Of a stretch of DNA of 64,000 bases, positions 34,614 through 45,697 are shown piece by piece (position 1 is the stretch's first letter; every line of letters starts with the position of its first letter). The stretch spans positions 1,426,001 through 1,490,000 of the forward strand of contig JADPYG010000088.1 in the NCBI GenBank assembly GCA_017654735.1. The letters run 5' to 3'. This DNA is from Vishniacozyma victoriae. Its lineage: Eukaryota; Basidiomycota; Tremellomycetes; Tremellales; Bulleribasidiaceae. The notes under the pieces were generated by a model, which saw only the letters and a program-made list of their open reading frames with translations, was not told the DNA's origin and did no database searches. The translations under genes and the position numbers were made by a program.

Positions 34614-37600
34614 TTATTTCTTCTTTTTCCCACCCGCACTACTAGCAGGAGGAGGTGGAGCATCTTGGACCGGGACAGGTTCCTCTCCTTCGTAAAATAC
34701 AGCCGTGACTACAACCTTACTTCTCTTGAGATCAATCTTTGGTCGAGCAGATTCATTGATATTTCCATTCTTGTCGAGATCCACCTGCACATTAGCAGGA
34801 GCGCAAGATAGTAGGTCAGACATACCTTTGCTGACTGCCTGACGCAGCCTTTTGGTGGGTCTTCCAAATCTGGAGGGGGTTTGACCTCACTCCCGTCGTC
34901 ATGGATAATCACTAATCCTCTATCCCATTTAACATTCTTCTCCTCTCTTTTAGCTTTCTTAGAAGGTCGAGCAGGAGTTTTCCAATCTTCATCGTCCCCG
35001 GGACCCCGAGTTTGCTCAATACGCTGTATGATCGGTTGCTCTGGGGATCCTGCGTCGGTGGAAGCGCCAGATTCACGAGCGCCACGACGTTTAGCACGAT
35101 GTTCCCTTGACTTCTTTTTATTGTCCTCGTCCCTGTCGGCGGTGGTGCGGATCTTGGAAGTTGGACTTGGAGGTCTTGGTCCTGGAATGTGGACGATTTG
35201 TCGGTCGATGGCGCAGAAATAGACTTGATTTCGCATCGTATTCCGCTCGGTTGTCGTCTTGAGCTCTTTGCCAGATATATAAGGGGCGACAGGCGGTGCC
35301 AGTGTTCGAGGTTTGACTGCACGTTTGGGTCGTCCTGCGTCGATCTCGTCCTGGACGATCTTGGACTTGTCGGATTTGGCAGATCGCTTGTCGGGGAGAG
35401 GAGATTCTGGAGAAGACTCCTTTTCTGCTGGTGGGGAAGATGAAGGAGGTTGTGGCAACATCATAGAGACATCCTCGTAGTCGGCACTTGAGCCTCTGTT
35501 GGCGTCGTCTGCTGATCCTTTGACTTCGTTGCTCCCGCCTGCTTGACGAGTAGCTTTCGCTGGTGAACCTGATGATTTGGATGGCGAGACGGCGGAGACG
35601 TCTTGACTTGGCTGGTCGGCTGGCTGGGATAGCATCTGGAATGATGGTTTGGCACGGATCGCACGAGGAGTACCTTCAGCTCTTGAAGGTGTTCCCAGCT
35701 ACCTGTCAGCTGAAACGTCCAAAAGAAACCAAGCTACTTACTCGTGCGGTCTTTTGACCCATTGGCGTGCCAGCTACACGTTGAGCTGGTTGGCGGAGTG
35801 GCGATCGCAATGCAGCTCTGGAACTCATATCCACCGGCCCCAGTCCGATATGAAACATGGGTGCTCCTCTAGGATGGTTTGGATCTCTTACAAGACGCGA
35901 CGGTAACCCAAGAGCGGGTCTGAAACCATTGCCTCCAACAGCGACAGTCTGTCGAGCTATCGAAGGCGGCATTGATGTTGATTGTGAGAGAGGGCGTTTG
36001 AGGGGGTTGACTTGTGGAGGAGGTCCAGATATGGCGATGGCTCGGCTGAGCGATACCGGAGGTGGCATGGGTGGGCGTTGGACCTTGACTTCCATGTTTC
36101 TCGATTGGGCTTGTTTTGGTGGATGCGTGACAAGTGATCGAGGAGCGAGAGCTGACCTAGCGACTGGAGCCGAGGGTGGTGGTCGACAGGACGAGCTGCT
36201 GGCTGCTGTTTTCGCACGACCAAAGATGGAATTGGACATGGCAGATTTGGCAGGCGCTGGCACGGATCTAGATAAGCTAGATCCGGGTCGAGGCAGATTG
36301 GCGACGGGTTTCGAGCTGGAAGGCTTTGCGAGTACCTTTGAAATTGATTGCGTGCCGGTTCGACTAGGTGGTCGGGCATTTTCGTTGGTCGAAGATGAGG
36401 CCGAACTGGATGCGGATAATGGTCGTTGAGGTGGACCCATCGTACTGACCTTTTTACTGAACATTGAATCGAGCTGGCCCCGGACAGCTATCGTCCTACT
36501 CTTTTCTTTTGGAGGAGGAGCCGGTTCAACGGTGGAGGGTCCAGCTTGACGTGGCTTGAGGACTTTGCTACTGCGCTCGGCGAGTGGTGCGAGATTCCCA
36601 CGGATCTGACTTGGAGTAGCGGTGGTGGGGAGAGGTCCCAATTGACGAGGTGTTCGGGGGACCGCAGGTGTCCCTTTCGGAGTCGTAGACGCGGGAGTTG
36701 GACTTGTGGGATCTGCGGTGGCGAGATTTCCAGGTTCTAGGCTCGTGGCCAATGGTGATTGGTACGGGAATGGTGCGGGTTCCCCTAGTGAGAGAGAACG
36801 GACAGGAGAATCTGAGGTCCGTAAGGGACTGAACAGAACGGATTGTAGGATACCGACTGCAGCGCGGTCCATCGGAATATCGTCCAGCATAGAGTCCTCC
36901 TCGTCAGATAGGATACCAAGTGCTTCCTTCGGGCTACCGGTCTGTTTCAGAGGTGACAGGGGAGACGAGGGACCTGTAATGGGCTGCTCGTCCAGTCGAG
37001 GTGGCGATTCGAGACACTTTCCTATCTCGCGTGATCCTGAGCGAGGCAGAGGTGCCAGATGAATGGTAGGCGAGTCGAGAGGTCCAGCTTCGTCTTCGCT
37101 TGACTCGTACGATATAGTTCGGTCCCGTGATTCCTCATCATCCGCTTCATCCTGATCTGCGAAATCTGACAACTTCATTCCTCCTAGATCAAGAGTGATA
37201 TCTGCTATCAGCTTAATTTATATTCGCGTGAACTCACCTGTAGCGATATCAAAGTCCACTGCCGAATCCCTCATTCCTCGGGTAACGTCCATTCCTGAAG
37301 AATCTAGGAAATCCTCCGCTGCCAATTCTCCGTTCTCTGATCCAGGTGGAACCTCAACATTCTCCTTGTCGCTATCGGAATGTCCGCTTTCCGACGATAC
37401 TTCTGACTCGGTAGTACCGCTCTCCGAAACCTCATCCGGCTGTTTGAACCTAGGTGAAGGGGCAATGTGCATACTTGCAAACGCATTCAATAACGGGTTT
37501 CGGGAAGGGCCAGGTGATGTTTGGAAGTCACTTGTGAAAGCAGAGGGCGAGATTTGAAGAAGAGAAACCTCTCTCTGATATCTCTCTTGAATTCTGTCGT

Positions 37601-37997
37601 CCGATGATCTTTCCTTCTCTTCCTCCTCCTCTCCTAGTACAGGGAATACCATCGTTTTGCGACGATTGAATTCCGTCGAGTCTCTTCGGATCATGCTGAC
37701 GAGCCGGGATTGACGACGTCTATGAGGTGGAGTTGATGGTCGACCTGATGACGATTCGGCCGATAGCTTGGCGAGAAACAGAGACTCGGCGTCGGTGTGT
37801 TTGCCGAAGAAGATACCTCCTTCTTCTTCATCCGACGAGGACTCGGACAAATCACCGAGATCTAGAGTACTATCACCATCTTCCTCCATCTTGTTCGCGA
37901 TCGACGATGTAGAGGATGAGGAAGAAGAAGAAGAAGAGGAAGAGGCGGTTTGATGGTCGAGATGCATATCCGTAGCAGGTGATCTAACGGCGAGCAT
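34614..37997 (-). CDS. Large Ser/Pro-rich protein of unknown function with KEN box
   Basis: About 1,070 residues, essentially all low complexity: Ser/Pro/Lys-rich, many S/T-P and RR.S sites, an acidic DLSESSSDEEEGGIFFG block, KLSAESSSGRPSTPPHRRR, and a C-terminal basic region (EEKNVKWDRGLVIIHDDGSE) ending SAGGKKKK at stop 34614. A KEN box (SDSDKENVEV, about 37370) and several RxxL sequences suggest APC/C recognition. Small exons are joined at 37200, 35700 and 34830. The conservative start is ATG 37997 (MLAVRSPATD). An open frame reading GNQFITTVAPLVSALFALRK continues upstream to an acceptor at about 38075, so an extra first exon may exist. I do not recognise the family; nuclear, cell-cycle-related function is a guess. 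Confidence 0.65.
37919..37946. repeat. GAA/GAG microsatellite encoding poly-Ser on the minus strand
   Basis: A GAGGAAGAAGAAGAAGAAG-type run encodes about eleven consecutive Ser residues in the unknown Ser/Pro-rich protein. It is a likely length-variable site. Confidence 0.7.
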
Positions 37998-38869
37998 CGT
38001 TCCAACCTGGTATTTTCGTAGAGCGAACAAGGCACTGACCAAGGGCGCAACGGTGGTGATGAATTGATTGCCCTATTGAAAAAGAGTGACTATAAGTGAG
38101 TAGGTAACGTGAATAATGATTGAATCAAGAAATCAAAGTCATTCGCGGTCTTGGTTGTTTACTGTTTAACCGCTCGAGCCCCGTCTAATATGTCATGACG
38201 TGGCATTTAGTACAGTGCAGTCCAGGATGGCTTATAGATTCACTGCTGAATGTAAACTGTTGTTGTATGCATGGTTGAATATGTCTGGCAATGTATGCAT
38301 GGCCGTAGCTCATCCCTCGGCTACCTCATTGATGCATATGCAGATGCTGTAGCTGATATGAGCTACTCTACTGCCAGCATGGTTGAATCTGATACTAGTA
38401 CTCGTGCCCCGCGTTGCCGAGAGAAGCCTACTCACAGAGACTGAGCACAGCTAGCATTTACCGAGTGTACCCATATAGTAGATAGCAACTCCCTCCCCCT
38501 ACTGTCTCCTCACTCTACCCTCGGACGATTCTCTCAACCCGTTCAGACGATCGATCTCCGCTGCCATCTACTCTACTCCACCTTTGAGGGTGCTTGGACC
38601 ATCGCGTTTCGCATCTGCATGTCCTTTAAAATCACTCCACGAGCAAACATTTCATCAATTCTCATATCATCTGTATAATCACTACCTTTCGCATCGGCAA
38701 GAAGCATAACATATCGGTTTTGTGGACATTTTTGCCGTCCATGCTATCCTTGTTGCAGTAGGTAGCATATCTTGAGCAGATAATCATTTGGACAGGAGCA
38801 ACGTGACACGAGGGCGGTAAGTAGTATTTCTCTTTCCTTCAGCTGTCATCTACTTATGCCAATACAGCA
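37998..38869. other. Divergent intergenic region with kinase leader and two uORFs
   Basis: About 870 bp. The left part is the promoter of the KEN-box protein. Near 38260-38400 there is a cluster of GCATGG-containing repeats (GCATGGTTGAAT twice; GTATGCATGG twice). The right part looks like a long 5' leader of the DYRK kinase: a 51-nt intron at 38817-38867 ends two bases before the ATG, and upstream ATGs open short frames at 38619-38678 (19 residues) and 38741-38761 (MLSLLQ). No other gene is visible. Confidence 0.5.
38156..38162. promoter_or_regulatory. Forkhead-type TGTTTAC upstream of the KEN-box protein
   Basis: One TGTTTAC (GTAAACA on the gene strand) about 160 bp before ATG 37997. A TGACGTGG box is 34 bp further at 38196-38203. 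Each is a short motif and neither is proof of regulation. Confidence 0.25.
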
Positions 38870-41800
38870 ATGAGCTCTCATATGCCCAAGAACGAACAAC
38901 CACATACATATCATATCCACCCTAATTACTTTGGCGGCTCCAACGCAAACATCAATGCCCAACCAGGTCCATCGATTTCGCGTCGCCGATCATCGCTATT
39001 ACCGACTGGTGCTGGAGAGACAAGAAGTCCACTATCGGAAGCAGAAAAGTTTAAGGATGCAGAAGAGGAAGATGTAAGGCATAGTGGAGACTATGATATG
39101 GGCAAGGATCTGCTTGGATTTCATCCTCCTCCACCCAGAAACCACGGCTACGATCCGCTCAGCTCGCCATATCGACCTTCTGATTACACCTCTTCTCCCA
39201 CTCGTCCAGCTTTGTCAAACGGTATGAGTAGCTCTGGTTATTCTGCCTCCAGTCCAGGTAGAGAGAGGATGCCCAGCTCCAATTCCATCACGTCGATGAG
39301 CTCAAATACTGGTGGACGAAGAGCGCCTGCACCGGCTGCACTGGAATTGAGTCCACGGAAGGAAAGGCCTTATACGCGGAACCCGTACGAAGGATTGGGA
39401 CATGGGGTGCCGGCAAGTGAGACTAGGCGGGTTGCTACAGAGCCGATATTGGACCGTGTAAGTCTACTCTACCGCGGCATTGTGATTTGGCTGATGTGCA
39501 GATGCCCTCTGGAAGAGATGTGAGACCATTGCCGCAACCTCCCCTTCCACCAGGTGCCGGTGCCACAAACCTCGACCAGCCATACGAGTCGAGACTTCCT
39601 GACGTTCCAAGTCGGTCCTACCTCAGGCAATCGACCCAACCATCGGGCTTGTCAGATCCATCCCGCGCTCGAACGACTTCTACTTCTGCTATGCCTCTCA
39701 GTGTCCCTCTTTCGGCAGTCGGGGAACGTCACAGGATTACAAGCAGCTCGAGTGGTCAGGATCTGCAGCCAGCTCAGCAGTCTAGCGGGCCTTCGTGAGT
39801 CTTTAAACATTAGCGCATACTGATGACAGTATCGACTCCTATTACTCTCCCACACCACCTTACACTCCTGGGGATATGTCGCTTCTCCAGCCACAAGCTC
39901 CGATGTCAGCAGCTCAGACTTCATCTCCTGCCTCGCCGTACTTTGTCGATCCATCCAATATCGACCGAAGGGGCTTGATTGGAGTCGGAGAATTGGCTAC
40001 TCCTCGTTGGAACTCGTCAGGCCTGGAGCACAGTCGAACACCGTCACTACCGCACAACGCGATCAGCCCTCCCATGCCTGCTCCGGTGGATCGAATGCAA
40101 GTAGGCTCCGCGCCTCGAGATTGGGGACAACGTGAAGCCGGTCTAGGTCTTGGAGTGGGGCAAATGGGTAGGGTTGCGGAAGAAAGCCCTGCTAAGGATG
40201 TACAAAGGGCAAGACATCAGTCCATGTCGATTTCGCCGCCTCGACCTGCTCCATCCTCACGAGTGTCGCAGACTCAACCGAATACTGCTCAAGACGATCT
40301 CGAATTCGCCAACCTGATGGGCTCTTTCGACGATTTCGAGTTTGACGCCAGCATGTCGGCGGCTCTTGCTCTTTCTTTGGCAATCCCGGATGAAAAGTCA
40401 CCCAGTGGACCTCTGGCTTCCGCAGTCACTTCGCCTGTTACTTCGCCGACCACTGTGAATGCTCCCAAACCTCCTGGACCTGTCCAGACTGCCAGCTTTA
40501 CATCGCAGCCAGATACCGGCTCACCCGGTAGTGCACGATCTCGAATCTACGCTCGAAGGGCCGAAAGGGAAAAGGAGAGGGACAGAGTCTCGCAAAGCTA
40601 CTACACCACCACCCTATCCTCCAACCTCTCGCCTCCACATTCTGCCGACTCTTCGACATTCCGACGCGACTCGCGTAAAACACCGCCAGTCAAAGAAAAG
40701 GAAAACCGGTACCATCAATCACCCAGTCATGATATTTTAAAGCATTTTGCGCCAAAGGACTTTTCGCATCTCCCACCCAGCCCTTCTTCGGCCTCGATCA
40801 ATCAATTCCTACGAGGCTCGGCATCCAACAACAATTTCGGCGCTGTAGGTACAGGCAACACACCACCTGGCCTAAGCCCCTCTGCGTCCTACTTTACTCA
40901 ACCGACTCGCGATAATCGAGGATCATATATGCCTGCTGCCGATTCACAAAAGACCTTGAATGCAGGTAGTTGGTCAAGAGAGGTTGATGCCGACACTGCA
41001 GAGGCATTGAGGAAGTTGGACGGATTAGGAAGTACACCAGGAAAGACCAAGGGCAAACAAAAATTATCGACTGGAGCTAGTTCCATTACCAGCAGGTCTG
41101 GTACGCCACCGAAAAAGACGGGGAGTGATCGGAAACTCAATACGAAAGCTAGCTATGGGAGTGTAAAGGCGGACGGAGATAACCAATCACCATTAAACAA
41201 TTGGTTGGATCTGGGAGAGGATGTGCCCGTTATTCCCGCTGGTTTGGCACGCAGACCAGCCGAAAATCGGGATTCGACATCATCAAACAGTCATACTGGA
41301 ACGCCCAACTCCCGAGACTCTCTTCCGACATCGTCAACTACGCCTGCTTCCACTCCTGGTAAAGTTCCGGGTCGTAGGGGAAGTGATGGATCGCTCGGAT
41401 CACAAGATAATGTCGCTGGTGCCGAAAAGGCTGTCCCACCTGTTCCACCTCTACCAAAAGGGTACATGTCGATGCGACAAGGACTTGCCGCCGCGTCCTA
41501 TGTCCCCATGCAGGATGCCCCTGCCGGACCATCGACAGATTCACCAGGGGACAGACCGAAACCGATGAGCAAGAAATGGTCATTCTCCTCGGCTCTCAAC
41601 TTGAAACTTGGCAAAGAATCACCATCATCCGCACATTCGCCCGGTATCGCCGATATCAGTGATGATGCTCGATCTCCTGATGGTCCTTGGTCTGAAATAC
41701 AGAAATCAGAACTACCCTCTCCATTCGATAGACGACCATCTACCCAGTCGACTCAGGGACTCGCCGAGACCAGGTCAAATCTCAGTGTTACGCCTGTTGG

Positions 41801-44670
41801 TCCTGGCCAGCAGATTCCGCTCAGCAAGACTACCAGCGCTACAAAACGACTGGGAAATTCTTCCATCCCTTTCTTCAGACGTACATCTTCGTCGTCATCC
41901 AATCAAAAAGGCCCTGCTCCTCCAGAACCTCTCAAGTCTGCCGGTTTGCAATCTGCATCGACTCCATCGATCCCACAAACCCCTACCACACGGAAATCGG
42001 TATTGGGAATGCATCTTCCATCGATGCTCAGGGGCAGTTCCTCGAAACGTGGACTGTCTCAGCAATTGGCGACACCGGTCGAGACCGCCGAGCCAAGGCA
42101 GACTAGTAGCACAGGCTGGACAGGACGACAGAGGGGCAAGACGCTGTCAATGACTGCGGATCAGGCTCAGGCAATCATGAGACCTCCACCTATCAATACC
42201 ATCAAGCACAAGGACTCTGTCGAGAGTAATCTCAGCAACCAAGATTCAGCTGGTACTGTTCGACAAAAGCCCACATTACCTCCTATCCAAGGCTCACCGG
42301 CTATCAAAACGGCTCCTTCCAGTGGATCGCTTAGGACAGACGCTCGACAACACCCTTCGGCCACACCCACCAAGATCCCTCGAATTGTCAGTCGACCAGT
42401 CGAACCTTCAGGCAGTATGCCTCCTCCTGCCATGGCGGCTAGCGCTTCATCCAGAGGTCCTGCCAAGTGGGCTTCCCAATCCATGGCGAATGCTGCTAGC
42501 ATGAACGAACTTGCTCGAGCTAGCATCTCCGAGTTTGGAGCCGTCAGCAGTCGGCAACAATCGTCTGGATCACACCGAGCCCATCTACTCCAACCCATGT
42601 CGACCAGGGATACTCGTGTCAAGGTCCAAAGACCATCGGATCCACCGGCTAGACGGGCTGATGGAGGGATCCTTCCACCTTCGCGACGTACTTTGCCCAA
42701 CCCACCGGCTGCGGCTGCAGCTACTATCTCCTCAAGCGCCAAGAGATCATCGCGCGAATTCCGACCTGCAGGGAGCAGGCGCGAGTCGAAGGAGAATAGT
42801 GGATCTGAAATCGGTTCAAGAAATACCTCACCCATCAAGCCTTCCAAGTCAATGCACTCGAAACTCAGCATTCCTGCTACCAGTGGTGTCCCAAGTCGAA
42901 TTTCGCCTTCATCATCGGTCGGCGCGCCCGGTATGGGATTCCGAAAATCATCGCTCGTCGCTGAGTCGCCCTCGTCCTCGCCTGCTGAGGATGAGGAGGC
43001 GCTTGCTGATGCCGAGATGCAGGCATATGTGAAACGACGTCGCGCTCGTGCTCAGACTAGCAAAAAGGACGATATGGCTGATGTCATCGAGTTCCCGTCC
43101 GATATCGAGCCAGCCGAGGGTGTGCCTCAGAGGGCATTCATCAAAAACAGGTTATCGAGAATGACCGATTTCGAGCGTAAAGAGGTCCTCGATTACGAAA
43201 AGATCTATTTCTCGCCCTCGAAGGAGATTATCCGAAAACCAGATTCAAAAGGTGTATCATATAATCATGGATATGATGATGAGAGAGGGGATTATCTCGT
43301 TGTGGAAGGCGATCACATGTGTTATCGATACGAGGTTGGGCATATACTCGGGAAAGGGTCTTTCGGACAGGTCGTACAAGCTCGTGATCATGTCACTGGT
43401 CAGTCGGTTGCTATCAAGATTATCAGAAACAAGAAGCGATTCCACGCGCAGGCGCTAGTAGAGGTCAAGATTTTGGGACAGCTTTGCGAATGGGTAAGTC
43501 GGATTCTCCAAGCGTAGCTGACAAATAGGATCCAGAGGATAAACATTACATGGTTCGAATGACGGATCATTTCTACTTCAGAGGTCATCTGTGTATCGTA
43601 ACCGAACTGCTCAGTATCAATCTGTACGAGTTGATCAAGGCGAACAACTTTAGTGGATTCTCGACCACGCTGGTCAGGCGATTCACTGTGCAGATGCTCT
43701 CTTCGTTACAGCTCATGAGGTCACATCGGATTGTGCATTGTGACTTGAAGCCAGAGGTACGTATTCAATGTTGGATTTCGCTGATGATCAGAATATCCTA
43801 TTGTGTCACCCTGTTCGGAGCGGTATCAAAGTTATCGATTTCGGATCGTCCTGTCTCGAGACCGAGAAGGGTATGTCTCTGACTGATCTGTGGATCTCAA
43901 CTGAACCCTAGTTTACACATATATCCAATCTCGATTCTACCGAAGTCCGGAAGTCATCCTCGGCATGAACTACGCTATGGCGATCGATATGTGGTCAGTG
44001 GGTTGTATCCTAGCTGAACTATACACCGGAGTACCGATCTTCCCTGGTGAAAATGAGCACGAACAACTGGCTTGTATCATGGAAGTCATCGGTCTGCCGG
44101 ATGCCAGTATCGTCAACAGGTCATCTAGGCGGAAATTGTTCTTTGGTGCGTTCTCCTGAGTTGACCAAGTGTCAGAGCTGACGTCTAGACGCGACAGGCG
44201 CGCCCCGACCATTCGTCAATGCGAAAGGCAAACGACGTCGACCTAACTCGAAAACACTTGCCCAGGTGCTCAAATGCAATGATGAGCTGTTTATCGATTT
44301 CATCAGTAAATGCCTAACTTGGGATCCGGACCGTCGAATGAAGCCTGGTCCAGCCATGCGACATCCATGGATCGTAGCCGGTCGAAGACGTGCGCCGCCA
44401 GTCGCTACAATTCCCGATAGACGAACCAGCAGTTCTGCGTCCAACTCGGTCGCTAGGAGTATGATTCCGAGCACGAATGGTACCTCGTACAAACCGAGTG
44501 CGAAACAACTTGTCATTTCCCCTCCTGCGCCTCTTGTAGCCAAGGTCCCACCTTCGGCTAGTCGTGTAGGCCATTCAATGTCTTCGAGCAAATTGTCCCA
44601 GCCCATGAGTCGCACTTCGTCTTTCAAAGCTTGTACGTTTACTTATCTCGAGTTTGTGAGTGAGTGCTAA
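38870..44670 (+). CDS. Class II DYRK protein kinase (Pom1/DYRK2-like), very large
   Basis: Dual-specificity kinase that autophosphorylates its activation-loop Tyr and then phosphorylates Ser/Thr; the class includes the fission-yeast polarity kinase Pom1. About 1,850 residues. The first 1,400 are disordered, Ser/Pro-rich, with poly-PP SH3-like stretches and many basic patches. The DYRK-homology box ([40 protein letters not shown]) marks class II. Kinase motifs: [44 protein letters not shown], activation loop [18 protein letters not shown] (Y-x-Y), [24 protein letters not shown] and [20 protein letters not shown]. Introns fall at about 39460, 39797, 43494, 43757, 43870 and 44144. A final 45-nt intron (44633-44677) would create a TAA across the junction after SSFKA. 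Unspliced, translation ends 12 residues later at 44670. Confidence 0.93.
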
Positions 44671-45697
44671 AGAACAGAATATTATGACCGCAACGATATA
44701 CACGACCTAGTCTTATTCTTCATTTCTACTGTTTCCCTATTCCTACGACAGGCCCCTCGGGTCATGTATATATCATCAGGCTTCTGGCAAGTCGGAGTCA
44801 AAAGTCTAGAAATATGCATCACTGTCTCTCTCGATCGCTCCCGGATGGCTGAAATCAGCCCTGAACGCCCACGATCCTCGTGCCGGGTGCAGCATCGGCA
44901 TGCTGTTAATATGGTTCTTCACGAGCGAGAAGTTACCCAGCCAAACTCCGAATCCCTATCGGTCTGCTCTCGTAGAAGCTGATGCTGCTGACCGGAATAC
45001 CAGTTGTCTTCTTCTATGATTCCGCTGCAGTCGTTGTCCATGCTTACATCAGCAGGGACGTCTGCTGACATCTCACCTAGATTGCTGGTACCGGAATTAT
45101 CACGACGCGTCGTGATTCATGTTCGGGGAATAGACGCGTAAAAGGGGACTTACTCACCCTCGTGGTCGGCTTCTCGTAACAATCAAGGCGTCACCATCTT
45201 GGTAAAGGGGACAAGCGCCGTCCCGGGTCAGACATCAGGGTAGTCGGCAATTCACAAATTAGTCAGAAACGCCACTGAATCATTTTCTGGAGAAGCATAT
45301 ATTGCTCCTTGGGGAACAGAGGTGTAATCGATATTAAAAAGAAGGGTGGCGAGAGAGATGGACTCAACGGCATTGACGAGAGGGGCTTGGATGACCTTTG
45401 AAGTACTTTTCATGAGGTCTCGGAATATCTGTATCTCATATACCGTCTCTTGAATAACCAGAGCGCGTCTTCATCGTCTGTACCACCACTTTTGTAGTTC
45501 ACTTATCGCACTCCTGCGGATACATCTATCTCTGCTGGTCAGAAGACGCCGACTTTGCCGCAAACCATACACACAGCGCAAATTAGCACATACACACCTG
45601 TCATCCAGTCGCGTCAACCGGCATTAAAAGACGACAAACGATAATCGCGTCGACTTGCATACAACGCCCATCTCTTAACAACAGTCTTTGTAATACG
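44671..45697. other. 1-kb intergenic region between kinase and S/T-P-rich gene
   Basis: Kinase 3' UTR plus promoter and leader of the next gene. Short frames only (44764-44982 +), without conserved features or splice partners. The notable element is the ACGCGT pair at 45099-45139. A pyrimidine/CA-rich leader runs from about 45560 to the ATG at 45698. No RNA gene recognised. Confidence 0.5.
45099..45139. promoter_or_regulatory. 18-bp perfect palindrome with ACGCGT core, plus a second ACGCGT
   Basis: ATCACGACGCGTCGTGAT at 45099-45116 is a perfect 18-bp inverted repeat centred on ACGCGT (45105-45110). A second ACGCGT is at 45134-45139. ACGCGT is the MCB core bound by fungal MBF at G1/S promoters, where sites usually cluster. 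They are 560-600 bp before the ATG at 45698. Confidence 0.55.

Noticed and set aside
35857..36429. 190-codon + strand frame opposite the KEN-box protein
   Set aside because: It is a shadow of the Ser/Pro-rich coding sequence. It shows no conserved motif and no splice partners.
37919..37946. GAA-rich run as a possible regulatory repeat
   Set aside because: It is simply the Ser tract of the coding sequence on the other strand; kept only as a microsatellite.
42167..42871. 234-codon minus-strand frame inside the DYRK gene
   Set aside because: It arises from low-complexity codons of the kinase arm; no ATG context, motif or homology pattern.
44764..44982. 72-codon + strand frame after the kinase
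   Set aside because: It lies in the 3' UTR and intergenic region and has no recognisable domain or splice signals.
45150..45240. Possible tRNA or structured RNA in the GC-rich part of the kinase-downstream intergenic region
   Set aside because: No cloverleaf, no A/B box pair (no GGTTCGANTCC) and no CCA-proximal stem could be drawn.
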